A stretch of 64,000 nucleotides of DNA from contig NZ_PISP01000001.1 in assembly GCF_002834295.1 (NCBI RefSeq), forward strand, positions 310,001-374,000. Reading direction: 5' to 3'. Both the position numbers and the translations under genes were made by a program. The DNA comes from Rhodohalobacter barkolensis. GTDB taxonomy: Bacteria > Bacteroidota > Rhodothermia > Balneolales > Balneolaceae. Of the stretch, positions 28,254 through 37,555 are shown piece by piece. How positions within the stretch are numbered: the stretch's first letter is position 1; every line of letters begins with the position of its first letter. The notes under the pieces are model-generated. The model did no database searches. It was not told the DNA's origin and saw only the letters and a list, made by a program, of their open reading frames with translations.

Positions 28254-28873
28254 CTGGAAAGTTTTCCCTCAATAAGCGCAATTACCATCTCGAGTGCTAC
28301 CAGGTTTTCACCTCCTCTTGGAATGATAATGTCTGCATATCTTTTGCTTGGTTCTACAAACTCAAGGTGCATAGGGCGCACAAATTTCTCATACTGGTTA
28401 AGTACTCCGCTCAGGTCCCGGCCTCGTTCGTTGATATCCCGTTGTAATCTGCGGAGAAGTCGAACATCTCCGTCTGTATCTACAAAGAGTTTGATGTCCA
28501 TCAGTTTTCGGAGTTCTGGTTCGCTGAAAATTAAAATACCATCAACAAGTATGATTCGATGGGGCAGTGCAGTAATGGTTTTTTCTGAACGCGTGTGTTT
28601 TACAAAATCATAAACCGGAATATCGATTTTATAACCGTTGCGAAGTGCATCCAGATGACGGATCATTAATTCCGTTTCGAGTGCAGATGGGTGATCAAAA
28701 TTTTGTTTCGTACGCTCTTCAAAAGGCAAGTGACTTAAATCCCGGTAGTATGAATCGTGCTGTAAGAGAAGAACTCTGTTTTCGCCAATCGATTGAATGA
28801 TGTTACTAACTACCGTCGTTTTACCGGATCCACTTCCACCTGCTACTCCTATGATCAGAGGTTTTTCACTCAT
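28250..28873 (-). CDS. udk: Uridine kinase
   Basis: Pyrimidine salvage: phosphorylates uridine and cytidine. 207 residues: Walker A GVAGGSGSGKTTVV (about 9-22), LLLQHDSYYRDLSHLP, the acceptor-site DHPSA and a lid segment RDINERGRDLSGVLNQYE. Start at 28873 (MSEKPLIIGVAGG) chosen because it fits the family length and its ATG overlaps the end of the amidase gene by 8 bp (ATGAGTGA), which implies translational coupling; a start at 28915 would add 14 poorly conserved residues. Confidence 0.95.
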   Translation of the reverse strand: MSEKPLIIGVAGGSGSGKTTVVSNIIQSIGENRVLLLQHDSYYRDLSHLPFEERTKQNFDHPSALETELMIRHLDALRNGYKIDIPVYDFVKHTRSEKTITALPHRIILVDGILIFSEPELRKLMDIKLFVDTDGDVRLLRRLQRDINERGRDLSGVLNQYEKFVRPMHLEFVEPSKRYADIIIPRGGENLVALEMVIALIEGKLSS

Positions 28874-30128
28874 TACTTGCTTGATTTCCCCGGTCGTTTC
28901 GGATGCTTTTGTCATATTCTAATTTAAAATCTCTTATAGCTCGGAATATTGCGGATGCCATGATCGTCTGGCCATATTCACTATTTAAGAATCTTGCTTC
29001 AGTTGGATTGGATAAGAAACCCAATTCAATCAGAACAGCCGGTGTGGATGCGTGCCATAGAGCTTCAAGTCCGGCTTGTTTCACACCTCGCGAGCGACGT
29101 TGCGCCCTGTTCTTGAATTGATTTTCCACCATTGAGGCAATTCTTTCGCTGATGGCAAGGTTTCCGGTATTAGTTAGTTCGTAGACCAGTAACTCTTCTT
29201 CACTTAAATCAAGGGATCCCGGACCGTTTTCCAGGTCAACAACACTGTTTTCTCTTTTCATCACTTCAAGTGCTGATTCACTCCGTGCCAGCCCCAGAAA
29301 GAAAGTTTCCGTTCCGTGAGCCGAAGGTGAATTGGGTGCGGCGTTTACATGAATGGATACAAACAGGTCACCTCGATTTCGAGTTGCTGTGAGCCCACGT
29401 TCACTTAAAGGTACAAATGTGTCATCATTACGGGTGTATACAACTTCAACATCAGGAATATGTTCTTTGATATACTCTCCAACTTTAAGAGTAACAGCCA
29501 GGGCTATATCTTTTTCATGAAGTCCCATCGAACGGTTTTCGGTGCCCGGGTCATGTCCTCCATGCCCGGCATCCAGAACAATAACATTGAAATCCATATT
29601 ATCGCGAAGACGCAGGAATGTATTGTCTTCGTCCTCCCCATTATTTCGGGTTGGATTTACGTATCCATAGAGAGACATGTCAATTTCATCAGAAGCATCC
29701 GCAATTTCGTCTATTTCGGATGATGATACCCGCTCGAGAGCAAGAAGCAAATCTCGGCCATTTTGATCGGTGTAACTTCTGGCTTTGAAATACTGACCGG
29801 CGCTCAAGGATATTTCTACTCCCATTCCTTCGGCTGCAGGAAATAGTTCAAAATCATTAAATGTACTTGTAGATGGAGGTGAATTGAAATCGAGGGTGTC
29901 AAGTTCGGGTGAGAAGAGAATCAGCTGAATTCGGTCAGAAGATGGTTGTGATACTTTTACCGAATCCACCATTTCTGATAAATGATAGCGTACTACAAAA
30001 CCTTTACCGTCACTCCGCTCTGCAATAGAAATTCTATTCAACTCTTTTTGAGCAAAAGCCGGATCAGAACTGAATAGCAGACCTGTGGTAAAAAGCAGTA
30101 AGAGAGGGAACAGAAAATGCCTCTTCAT
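28866..30128 (-). CDS. N-acetylmuramoyl-L-alanine amidase (Amidase_3, AmiC-like)
   Basis: Zinc amidase that cleaves the peptide from MurNAc in peptidoglycan, usually for daughter-cell separation. 420 residues: signal peptide (1-26, ending AFA), an N-terminal AMIN-like beta domain (about 30-135), and the catalytic domain from about 180. Zinc ligands and catalytic residues are visible in VLDAGHGGHDPG, GLHEKDIA, SIHVNAAPN and VLIELGFLSNP. Start at 30128 because it opens the signal peptide; a TTG five codons upstream is less likely. Coupled to udk. Confidence 0.94.
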   Translation of the reverse strand: MKRHFLFPLLLLFTTGLLFSSDPAFAQKELNRISIAERSDGKGFVVRYHLSEMVDSVKVSQPSSDRIQLILFSPELDTLDFNSPPSTSTFNDFELFPAAEGMGVEISLSAGQYFKARSYTDQNGRDLLLALERVSSSEIDEIADASDEIDMSLYGYVNPTRNNGEDEDNTFLRLRDNMDFNVIVLDAGHGGHDPGTENRSMGLHEKDIALAVTLKVGEYIKEHIPDVEVVYTRNDDTFVPLSERGLTATRNRGDLFVSIHVNAAPNSPSAHGTETFFLGLARSESALEVMKRENSVVDLENGPGSLDLSEEELLVYELTNTGNLAISERIASMVENQFKNRAQRRSRGVKQAGLEALWHASTPAVLIELGFLSNPTEARFLNSEYGQTIMASAIFRAIRDFKLEYDKSIRNDRGNQASNE

Positions 30129-30304
30129 GGTAACGAATCTCAAAATTTTATGCTGCCTGTGTGATGATTCCTAAAGGTAATCAAATTTTGCTGTTTAGTA
30201 TAATAAATACAAATTAAGAGTAGATGCGTATCTTTTTTATAAATAAAAGTTTTGTACTATATCACAATTCAAACGAGCAGTATAACACTTCAGTATAAGT
30301 GAGA

Positions 30305-33300
30305 ATGAACAAAAACTATCCATCAGTTGCAGAATATCTGCATAAACAGATTGAAGAAAAATTTACAGTTAAGACGGCAGAGTTCAGAACGGAGTTCAGA
30401 AGTGAACTGCTTAACTGGTTTCAGACTACATATAAGGAGATTCTGAGCATCAAAAAAGATGATGAACTCAGAAATAAAAGAGTAGTAGACACTCTCAATA
30501 AAAATATCTCTGATCTGAAAAATGTTATTGAAAATTACGGTAAAAACCAGTGGTCCGATCATTGGAATACATTGATAAATGATCTGACAGAAGAGCTTCC
30601 CGAAACGGTAGTTGAGTATCAGTCTGAAGATCGCTTTGAAGCAAAGGAAGAAGATTCGTTTCGGCTCAAATCTTTGAAATCTCTAAAACGTGGTCTTCGC
30701 ATTGTTTCAGCTCCGTTTAAAAAAGATAAAAAAGGCTGGAAACAGGTTATACAACTCAGAAAAAGCATCAGGTTAAAGTTAACCGGGCTTTCAGGTTTGC
30801 CGGAAGATTTATTAGCCGAAGAATTTAAGGTTATGGCTGATGCACTGGCAAAATTATTGGAAAAAGAACCTGAGAAGAAAATTGAAAAAGAAGAGGGTGG
30901 AAATAGTTCAGCAGAGGGAGAAGGAAATAAAGATTCAAAACCGCCAAAGGCTAACGAGCAGAATGCCGGATTTAAATTTCAGGTTTTAGAAAAAATTGAA
31001 ACTCATCTGCAGGAGGCTATTTCCATTCTAAAAAATGTAGAACCGGAGGATTCCGTTTTACAGATAGTAATGGATGAATGTTACGATATAGCTGTGAAAA
31101 GCGGCACAGTAGAAGAGAACCGCAAACTTTTGGAGCCTGACTACTATGAGGCAAAACTGGCTTCAAAAAAAGTGACGTTGCAAAAATCACAAAAAGATTG
31201 GCTGATCTATCTGAAATCTCAGTACTCCGATTTTGCCATTCAGATTGAGATTGCAAGATTCGCATTTCTTGCAGATAACGCAAAAGGGGAGATTTTAAAT
31301 TTTACACACCGTTTTTTTCGCGATTATTGTTACCTGCCTCTTGAGAAAGGTGTCACCAAAATTAAAGAGATTGCCGGTAGACTGAAAGAACAGAAGTCGG
31401 AAAAACTCTCATCAAAATTGGTTGAAGAGTTGAGATCTGATATATGGGAAGAGCTTTCTGAAAAGCTAATGAATGAGATGACCGGTGATGAAAACCAGCG
31501 TCATATCATCAATCAGATCCAAAAAACAATTACCGATCTGCAGCTGGGTTTTTATAATTTTACCGATCAATTTACGCTAGCAGAGAAGCGTTCGATTGAG
31601 GGAAACAAACCCCAGGTGACCACGGACACGGTGAGTTGGAAGAAGCTGGCTACTCGATATGTTCAGGAAAATGCACTTCGCGACATGGATCCTGAAAAAA
31701 GAGAGTGGGAAACGTTTCTGAAAGAGATCATTTCTGAAACCGAAGAGGCCATTCAAATTGTGGATGTGAACCTGCTTACGGCAAAAGAGTCGGAAAAGGA
31801 CAAAGAGGAAGATCAGTCAGTTCTTGAGATAGCCATCAGTGGGGCTGAACGTGCCATAAACCAGCTTGAAGCGGCCATTAAAAAAGTTCGTGAACGTCAG
31901 AATTCATATGAAAACGTTGTAAAAGTTAAATTTCCCGGAGCAATTCAAACCCTTGCCGAAACGATGCTGGCAAGATCGTACACCGAACTTGAACTTCAGG
32001 ATAAAGCACTTCAGGTTAAGGCGAAAGCATACAGCTGGCAAGAAAGGGGAGAACGTATCTATTACAAGATACTTGAAAAAGGGGAATTACTTCGCCGATT
32101 CGCAGTTCTGAAGCTGAAGGAAGTAAGGAAATTTGCAGCAAAATATCTTGGGATTTCTGAAGGAGGGGCAGCGGTTAGTACTACAGAAAAAAGAAATCTT
32201 GCTGAATATCTGGCACAAGTTGATGTGCACCTCAATTTTCCTTTTGTCTATAAACGATTATTCAGCTCTGATTTCGATATCGATGATCGATTTTATACAC
32301 CTCCTGTTGGGTTATACACACTTTTTGAACAGTCTTATGAAGATTGGACTCTGAATATAGATACAAATTTCTTAGTAGTCGGGGAAAGAGGAAGTGGAAA
32401 AACCCTGGCGCTTAACGTTTTGAAACAGAAGTTTTTGAAAGATCAGAAAATTAATACTGTTCATTTCGATCAAACCATTTATACAGAAAAAGAACTCTTG
32501 AAATTGTTTTGTGATGCATTTGGGTTTGAGAATACTGAAAATAGGGATGAATTGATCCAAAAAATTAAGCGAAAGAAAAAGAGATCGATCTTAGTTGTTG
32601 AGGATATCCAAAATACATTTGTGAGGAATATTCATGGATTTGAAGCGATTGAGAGTTTCTGGGTAATTATGACGTCAACAAGGGATCAGCTCTTTTGGAT
32701 GGTTACCTGTTCTGCTTTTGCATGGAACTATTTCATTAAGGTTTTTAGTGCAGATCAATATTTCTCTCATACGGTACAAACAGATAAACTGGATCGCGAA
32801 GCAATTGAAAAATCCATTTTATCGCGGCATAAAGCAACCGGTTATGAATTGAAGTTTGAGGCTGGAGCTGCTACACAAAAAAGCCGGTCATATAGAAAAT
32901 TAATGTCCAACGATAAGGATATTCAAACCTATCTTCATGATCAGTACTTCAGTCGTTTGGATAAAATTGCAGAAGGAAACATGTCGATTGCCATGATCTT
33001 TTGGTTACAGTCGATTAAAGAATTTGACGATAAGTATGTAACTCAGCTTCCAACCGAAATTGCCGATGTAGATAAACTGGAAGTTCCTTCAAGGGAGGTG
33101 CTTTTTACGTTATCGGCTTTGGTTTTACATGAATTTCTCACTGAAGAGGAAGTTTCATTTGCACTGCATCAGGATTTATCAGACAGCCGTTTGATGCTTG
33201 CACGTCTGAAAAGTAAAGGAATTGTGCAAAATACTGAGCATGGGTACAATTTAAATCATTTGGTTTATCGTCAAATTGTTCGGTTACTCAAACGTAGAAA

Positions 33301-33313
33301 TATCATTCATTAG
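30305..33313 (+). CDS. Large coiled-coil P-loop ATPase of unknown function
   Basis: Family not recognised. 1002 residues, no signal peptide or membrane helix. Residues 1 to about 640 are charged and mostly helical, with an extremely Glu/Lys-rich linker near 195-220 (KEEGGNSSAEGEGNKDSKPP). An AAA/Orc-like NTPase module occupies about 670-900: Walker A LVVGERGSGKTLAL (near 688-701) and a Walker B strand RSILVVEDIQN (near 760). The C-terminal 85 residues look like a winged helix (LTEEEVSFALHQDLSDSRLMLARLKSKGIV). Start at the ATG at 30305; a GTG two codons upstream is possible. An MscS gene begins 11 bp after the stop with GGGAGGAG in the gap, so the pair is an operon; the ATPase may gate or assemble with the channel (inference). 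Confidence 0.85.
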   Translation: MNKNYPSVAEYLHKQIEEKFTVKTAEFRTEFRSELLNWFQTTYKEILSIKKDDELRNKRVVDTLNKNISDLKNVIENYGKNQWSDHWNTLINDLTEELPETVVEYQSEDRFEAKEEDSFRLKSLKSLKRGLRIVSAPFKKDKKGWKQVIQLRKSIRLKLTGLSGLPEDLLAEEFKVMADALAKLLEKEPEKKIEKEEGGNSSAEGEGNKDSKPPKANEQNAGFKFQVLEKIETHLQEAISILKNVEPEDSVLQIVMDECYDIAVKSGTVEENRKLLEPDYYEAKLASKKVTLQKSQKDWLIYLKSQYSDFAIQIEIARFAFLADNAKGEILNFTHRFFRDYCYLPLEKGVTKIKEIAGRLKEQKSEKLSSKLVEELRSDIWEELSEKLMNEMTGDENQRHIINQIQKTITDLQLGFYNFTDQFTLAEKRSIEGNKPQVTTDTVSWKKLATRYVQENALRDMDPEKREWETFLKEIISETEEAIQIVDVNLLTAKESEKDKEEDQSVLEIAISGAERAINQLEAAIKKVRERQNSYENVVKVKFPGAIQTLAETMLARSYTELELQDKALQVKAKAYSWQERGERIYYKILEKGELLRRFAVLKLKEVRKFAAKYLGISEGGAAVSTTEKRNLAEYLAQVDVHLNFPFVYKRLFSSDFDIDDRFYTPPVGLYTLFEQSYEDWTLNIDTNFLVVGERGSGKTLALNVLKQKFLKDQKINTVHFDQTIYTEKELLKLFCDAFGFENTENRDELIQKIKRKKKRSILVVEDIQNTFVRNIHGFEAIESFWVIMTSTRDQLFWMVTCSAFAWNYFIKVFSADQYFSHTVQTDKLDREAIEKSILSRHKATGYELKFEAGAATQKSRSYRKLMSNDKDIQTYLHDQYFSRLDKIAEGNMSIAMIFWLQSIKEFDDKYVTQLPTEIADVDKLEVPSREVLFTLSALVLHEFLTEEEVSFALHQDLSDSRLMLARLKSKGIVQNTEHGYNLNHLVYRQIVRLLKRRNIIH

Positions 33314-33324
33314 GGAGGAGAATC

Positions 33325-34368
33325 ATGAAACATTTCCATCATTTTAAGGCGCTTATTTTCTTCTCCTTATTTATGGGAGTCTCAGCACTGATCTTAACCG
33401 GTTCGGCTTTAGATACAGGTGCTCAATTCGAAGAAGTGAGCACAACTTTACCTCAGGCAACCGTGGAGACTCAAACTATATCAGGCGCAGAGCAGTCTGC
33501 ATCAACTCAAGCTGCCGGCCAAGCAGAAGAAACGGGAGAAGATGTAGCGGAGGAAGTTCAAAACGAAATCACCCAAATACGTGAGCTCATCTCGATCAGT
33601 AAGGTGATTTACACACTGATAATCCTGTTTCTGACCTATTTCATCAATAAGTATCTTACACTTATTCTGGATAATATGTCAGAAAAAGCTACAAATTACC
33701 GACTCTTTATTAAGCGCCTCGCTCCGATTAGTCGAATCGTAATATGGTCATTTGCCATATATATAATCATAGCAGGTATCATTTCCCCACCATTTGAGAC
33801 GGTCATCGCAATAGGGGCATCCGTGGGTATAGCTGTTGGTTTCGCATCTCAGGATATTTTAAAGAATATCTTTGGCGGAATTATCATTATTCTGGATCGT
33901 CCTTTTCAGGTGGGCGATAAAATTGAGGTGGGTGTACACTACGGAGAAGTAATTAATATCGGATTAAGATCATGCAGGGTGGTTACTCCGGACGATTCGA
34001 TAGTCTCAATACCAAATGCGGAATTGATGAACCATTCGGTATCAAATGCTAACTCCAGTGCGCTCGATTGTCAGGTTGTAGCAGAAATTTATCTGCCGGC
34101 CACAGTCGACATTCAACAGGTTAAAAAGATAGCTTATAAAGCAGTTTATGCCTCTTCGTACACTTTTTTGAATAAGCCTGTAGACATTATAGTACTCAAT
34201 GAAGTAGAGAACAGATATTTTGTTTATAAACTACGTGTTAAAGCTTATGTAGTAGATATTCGGTATGAATTTTTCTTTAAAAGCGATTTAACGGAAATGA
34301 TTGTAGCGGAATGTAATCGGTTGGGAATGGTACCATTAACTATACCATCAGAGAAGGAGAGTAACTAA
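33325..34368 (+). CDS. Small-conductance mechanosensitive channel (MscS family)
   Basis: 347 residues. Signal-like hydrophobic N-terminus (10-32), a Glu/Thr/Ala-rich periplasmic stretch, then three membrane helices: about 90-112, 130-152, and the pore helix 155-185. The pore region carries ASVGIAVGFASQDILKN and IFGGIIIILDRPFQVGDKI, the MscS hallmark, followed by the beta domain and the C-terminal vestibule. It releases solutes on hypo-osmotic shock or serves as an ion channel under other gating. Strong ribosome binding site GGGAGGAG. It is tightly coupled to the P-loop ATPase gene, an unusual partner for MscS. Confidence 0.95.
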   Translation: MKHFHHFKALIFFSLFMGVSALILTGSALDTGAQFEEVSTTLPQATVETQTISGAEQSASTQAAGQAEETGEDVAEEVQNEITQIRELISISKVIYTLIILFLTYFINKYLTLILDNMSEKATNYRLFIKRLAPISRIVIWSFAIYIIIAGIISPPFETVIAIGASVGIAVGFASQDILKNIFGGIIIILDRPFQVGDKIEVGVHYGEVINIGLRSCRVVTPDDSIVSIPNAELMNHSVSNANSSALDCQVVAEIYLPATVDIQQVKKIAYKAVYASSYTFLNKPVDIIVLNEVENRYFVYKLRVKAYVVDIRYEFFFKSDLTEMIVAECNRLGMVPLTIPSEKESN

Positions 34369-34369
34369 A

Positions 34370-34780
34370 TTACATTTTGCTCTCTACTTCACCGGGATTC
34401 CAGGCGTACATTCCCTCACCAAAGCAGGAACCATTTCTAATGGCAATTTGAGGTTCAGTAGCAACATCAGCCGTTGAAAATCCTCCGGATTCCTCATTTC
34501 TTGCAGCATCAAGTTCGTTATATTTTTCAACAAGATTTTCCAATTTTTCCTGGTCTGTATATTCCTTGGAGTAGACTAGAAATCCCCAAGGACCGCCTGC
34601 AGGTTTGGAGCCAATGGGCATCAAGGCACATTGATCGATGGATTCGGCTTCAGCATTTCCTATCAATTGATCAATCTCTTTTGCAATCTCTTCAATGGAT
34701 TTTTCATTTTCACCGGCCGCACAGGAAAACAGCAGCAAACTGCTGCTAAATATAAAAAGTGTAAGTGTAGAGAGGTCCAT
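34370..34780 (-). CDS. Hypothetical lipoprotein, paralogue of the upstream gene
   Basis: 136 residues with lipobox Cys20 (LLLFSC). Shares with its upstream neighbour the stretches PIGSKPAGGPWGFLVYS, VEKYNELDAAR, VATEP and YAWNPG, so they are tandem duplicates. Only two mature cysteines remain (in DQCALMPIG and NGSCFG); the pair present in the neighbour (KPC, STCDYA) is Ala here (KPA, STADVA). Family unknown; probably a small disulfide-stabilised envelope protein. Stop codon is 1 bp from the MscS stop (convergent). Confidence 0.85.
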   Translation of the reverse strand: MDLSTLTLFIFSSSLLLFSCAAGENEKSIEEIAKEIDQLIGNAEAESIDQCALMPIGSKPAGGPWGFLVYSKEYTDQEKLENLVEKYNELDAARNEESGGFSTADVATEPQIAIRNGSCFGEGMYAWNPGEVESKM

Positions 34781-34782
34781 AA

Positions 34783-35223
34783 TTAATTGTTGATGTTGTT
34801 TCGTTCAAGAATGTCTCCTGGATTCCAGGCGTATCCATTTCCATGACAGCTTCCGCTCTCGAGTGAGAGGGTGGGTTCTGTTGCATAATCACAGGTTGAT
34901 CCGTAGCCTTCCTCTTTCATACGGATCTCATCCAGTTCGTTATATCTGTCTACAAGTTGTTTGAGGTTTTGTGCATCACTAACCTCTTCTGAGTAGACAA
35001 GATATCCCCAGGGACCGCCACATGGTTTTGCACCGATTGGTATTACCTGGCAGCTACTTAAATTTTCTGCTTGTGCATCTCCGACTTCCATATCGATAAG
35101 GGTCGCAATTTCTTCAATGGTGAGTTCTTCAAAATTATCTGTAGAAATTTCTTCACAAGATGCTGTAAGAATTAAGATTAATAAAAATGCAGAATAGAAA
35201 AGTAAGTTGTAAAGATATTTCAT
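34783..35223 (-). CDS. Hypothetical lipoprotein with four conserved cysteines
   Basis: 146 residues, lipobox Cys23 (ILTASC). Mature part has Cys in SSCQVIPIG, AKPCGGPWG, GSTCDYATEP and SGSCHGNG, likely two disulfides. It precedes its paralogue by 2 bp, so both are made from one mRNA. No known domain recognised. It may bind an inhibitor target or glycan, but there is no direct evidence. A 12-bp palindrome lies about 32 bp upstream of its start. Confidence 0.85.
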   Translation of the reverse strand: MKYLYNLLFYSAFLLILILTASCEEISTDNFEELTIEEIATLIDMEVGDAQAENLSSCQVIPIGAKPCGGPWGYLVYSEEVSDAQNLKQLVDRYNELDEIRMKEEGYGSTCDYATEPTLSLESGSCHGNGYAWNPGDILERNNINN

Positions 35224-35255
35224 ATGCCAAAACTGTTTATGACTCTTCAGTTTAC

Positions 35256-35267
35256 CTACGATCGTAG
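35256..35267. promoter_or_regulatory. Perfect 12-bp palindrome, possible operator
   Basis: CTACGATCGTAG, a perfect palindrome, sits in the gap between the lipoprotein pair (start 35223) and the end of the SDR gene at 35309. Position upstream of a promoter-less start suits a repressor site; no more can be said. Confidence 0.3.
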
Positions 35268-35308
35268 TTCATAAATATTATACCAAAACTGCGACAGTTA
35301 TGGCAATT

Positions 35309-36088
35309 CTACTTTCGCTCTTGAATTTTTCTAACAGTTGCTGTAACCCATTTTTTGGGCAGAATTCTTACAACTTTGGACATCATTTTATTCATAAACC
35401 CGTGTACCGCAACTCGCTTTCCTTTTTTCATGGCTTTATATCCATACTCTGCAACATCTTTAGAGGTTGGCATGGGAAAGCGATCCATTAATTTAGATTT
35501 TTCCATATTGGCAGTTGCCTGAAATTCCGATTGGGTTGGCCCGGGACATAGCGCTGTTACCTTTATTCCATATTCCTGAACTTCATTGGCAATGGCTTCA
35601 CTAAATGCCAGTACATAATGCTTGGTTGCATAGTAGACACTCATGAGAGGCCCCGGTTGAAATGAAGCCGTGGATGCAATATTCAGAATGGCTCCTTTTT
35701 TACGATCAATCATTGATGGGAGAAAAAGTCGGGTGAGATGAGTTAAAGACTTAATATTGAGATCAATCATAGTGGCGGTTTTCTGCCAATCACTATCGTG
35801 GAAAAGTCCATAATCTCCAATACCGGCATTGTTGGCCAATACATTGATCTGAATATTTTGATCTTCACAGTATTGGTAAATATTCATTGGAGATTCTGGC
35901 AGTGATAGATCAGCGGTAATAATGTTTACTTCTGCTGAAGATTTGTCTTCTAACTCATTTTTGAGTTCTATTAGGCGATCTTCACGTCTTGCGGTAATAA
36001 CTAAATCATATCCATCACCCGCCAGAATTTTGGCTAACTCCAAACCTATACCACTTGATGCACCTGTAATTAATGCGGTTTTCTTCAT
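35309..36088 (-). CDS. Short-chain dehydrogenase/reductase (DltE-like)
   Basis: 259 residues, classical SDR: cofactor motif ITGASSGIGLELAK (6-19) with Arg-Arg-Glu-Asp afterwards (TARREDRL) suggesting NADPH; NNAG in VLANNAGIGDYG; Ser in LNIASTASFQPG; YxxxK in YYATKHYVLAF. C-terminal basic region (RILPKKWVTATVRKIQERK). Related to the YqjQ/DltE branch of unknown substrate. It follows a 61-residue membrane protein with a 6-bp gap, so the two are co-transcribed. Distinct from the SDR at 26704. Confidence 0.92.
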   Translation of the reverse strand: MKKTALITGASSGIGLELAKILAGDGYDLVITARREDRLIELKNELEDKSSAEVNIITADLSLPESPMNIYQYCEDQNIQINVLANNAGIGDYGLFHDSDWQKTATMIDLNIKSLTHLTRLFLPSMIDRKKGAILNIASTASFQPGPLMSVYYATKHYVLAFSEAIANEVQEYGIKVTALCPGPTQSEFQATANMEKSKLMDRFPMPTSKDVAEYGYKAMKKGKRVAVHGFMNKMMSKVVRILPKKWVTATVRKIQERK

Positions 36089-36094
36089 CTACTT

Positions 36095-36280
36095 TTATTC
36101 GCCTTTATACTTGTAGATTGTCCAGGCTGTAAGACCCAGCAAGACGGTTGCAGAACCTACAAGCAGTGCCAAATTCACATCTCTCTGTATTCGTTCAGCA
36201 CGATCCAAATATTCGGAGCCGATTCCTTTTTCAGCGATTAGTTTTTCAAGCTCTTCCCGAGACAAATCTTTAAGCTTCAT
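36095..36280 (-). CDS. Small single-pass membrane protein
   Basis: 61 residues: a helical charged N-terminus (LKDLSREELEKLIAEKG) and one membrane helix at about 36-54 (LALLVGSATVLLGLTAWTIY), then a basic tail. Judged real because it is tightly packed with the SDR gene downstream (6 bp) and has a clean membrane-protein composition. Function unknown. Confidence 0.7.
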   Translation of the reverse strand: MKLKDLSREELEKLIAEKGIGSEYLDRAERIQRDVNLALLVGSATVLLGLTAWTIYKYKGE

Positions 36281-36459
36281 AATAGTAGTCCGTTAAGTTT
36301 TAAATTCAATTTTTGATCAATTCTGCTTATCTACTCACTTTCATAACATGCAGCATTTTACGAGAGTTCAACTCTTATTGTCAGGGATGTTGAAAAAGAG
36401 TTATTCCACTTTTTGTATGGATAGGTGTAAGATTCCATAAATCAATTTGTTTAAAAATT

Positions 36460-36933
36460 ATGTCCAACTACATAGCAACTATTCGATGGAACCGAAATGG
36501 TGCAGCTTTTTCAGATCAAAAATATCAGAGATTGCATACCTGGTCATTTGAAAACGGAATGACGATGAATGCTGCCGCCTCACCCAATATTGTTCCTGAA
36601 ACTTGTACAGATTCTTCAGTGATTGATCCTGAAGAGGCGTTTACAGCGTCTGTTGCAAGTTGCCATATGTTATGGTTTTTATCTATAGCAGCCGGCAGAG
36701 GTTATATCGTTAATCAATATTCTGATCCGGCTGAGGGAGTATTGGAGAAGAATAGTGAGGGTAAAATGGCCATGACGAAAGTGATTATCAGGCCAACTGT
36801 AGCATTTGATTCAGAAAATGCACCCGATGAAAATGATTTTATCAAAATGCATCAAGTAGCTCACAGTAAATGTTTTATTGCAAACTCGATAAAATCAGAA
36901 ATAGAAATTATACCAAAATTGGTATTAGAATAG
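36460..36933 (+). CDS. OsmC family peroxiredoxin-like protein
   Basis: 157 residues. Both reactive cysteines of the OsmC/Ohr family are kept: Cys in FTASVASCHMLWFLS on the central helix and Cys in AHSKCFIANSI. Expected to reduce organic hydroperoxides in the cytoplasm. Differs from the OsmC-like protein encoded at 13827, which has lost the second Cys. Monocistronic, convergent with the membrane protein at 36937 (3 bp between stops). Confidence 0.9.
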   Translation: MSNYIATIRWNRNGAAFSDQKYQRLHTWSFENGMTMNAAASPNIVPETCTDSSVIDPEEAFTASVASCHMLWFLSIAAGRGYIVNQYSDPAEGVLEKNSEGKMAMTKVIIRPTVAFDSENAPDENDFIKMHQVAHSKCFIANSIKSEIEIIPKLVLE

Positions 36934-36936
36934 AGA

Positions 36937-37425
36937 TTAGGAGTCTGAGTTCAAGCCTTTTACGCCGGCAACTTTCAGACAATACATGAGTGATAGTCCA
37001 TAACTGACGTGCATAATAACACCTGCAAGCAGAATTTTACCGGGAATCCAGGTGTCCATATAGAATAACCCGAAAGAATCACCTGCCGCTGATGAGACCA
37101 GTGGACCAACAATTACACCGGAAAAGATCGAAATCAAAATACCATATATAAATCCCTGTACAATCCAGTTTCCGGGGACTCTGATCTGCAGCGATACAAC
37201 CCAAAACAACGCCATTAATATACCACCAAGGATATAGGCTGCATTAGCCCAGGAAATGGAGTAAACTTCGCTGCCATGAACATGATTCAGACTTTGGTCG
37301 ATGAGGTAGGCGATGTCGATGGTAGGTAAACCCAGCCCACCTTGCAAAAAAGAAACCATTGCCATGATGAAAGTTGCAATGAAACCGGAAATAACGGTAC
37401 GCCAGAATATATTTGAGCTGATCAT
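36937..37425 (-). CDS. Four-helix membrane protein
   Basis: 162 residues with four predicted membrane helices (about 8-27, 60-80, 87-110, 128-150). The sequence resembles small uncharacterised membrane proteins of Bacteroidota-type genomes (IATFIMAMVSFLQGGLGL near the start, GKILLAGVIMHVSYGLSLMY near the end). No family assignment. Downstream of valS by 130 bp in the opposite reading order, so probably its own unit. Confidence 0.75.
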   Translation of the reverse strand: MISSNIFWRTVISGFIATFIMAMVSFLQGGLGLPTIDIAYLIDQSLNHVHGSEVYSISWANAAYILGGILMALFWVVSLQIRVPGNWIVQGFIYGILISIFSGVIVGPLVSSAAGDSFGLFYMDTWIPGKILLAGVIMHVSYGLSLMYCLKVAGVKGLNSDS

Positions 37426-37555
37426 AGAGAGTCCTGTAAGTGAATAAGCCTGTTTAGGTTGCAGAAGTATACATTGAACATCGCAACCATAAGATGACGA
37501 AAATTTTAATTATCCCGAAATTCTAAACATCTAATCTTCCTATTAGCATTTAGGG

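Noticed and set aside
30905-30960. Possible frameshift or insertion in the P-loop ATPase linker
   Set aside because: The low-complexity Glu/Ser/Lys stretch stays in frame and the downstream helical and ATPase parts are intact.
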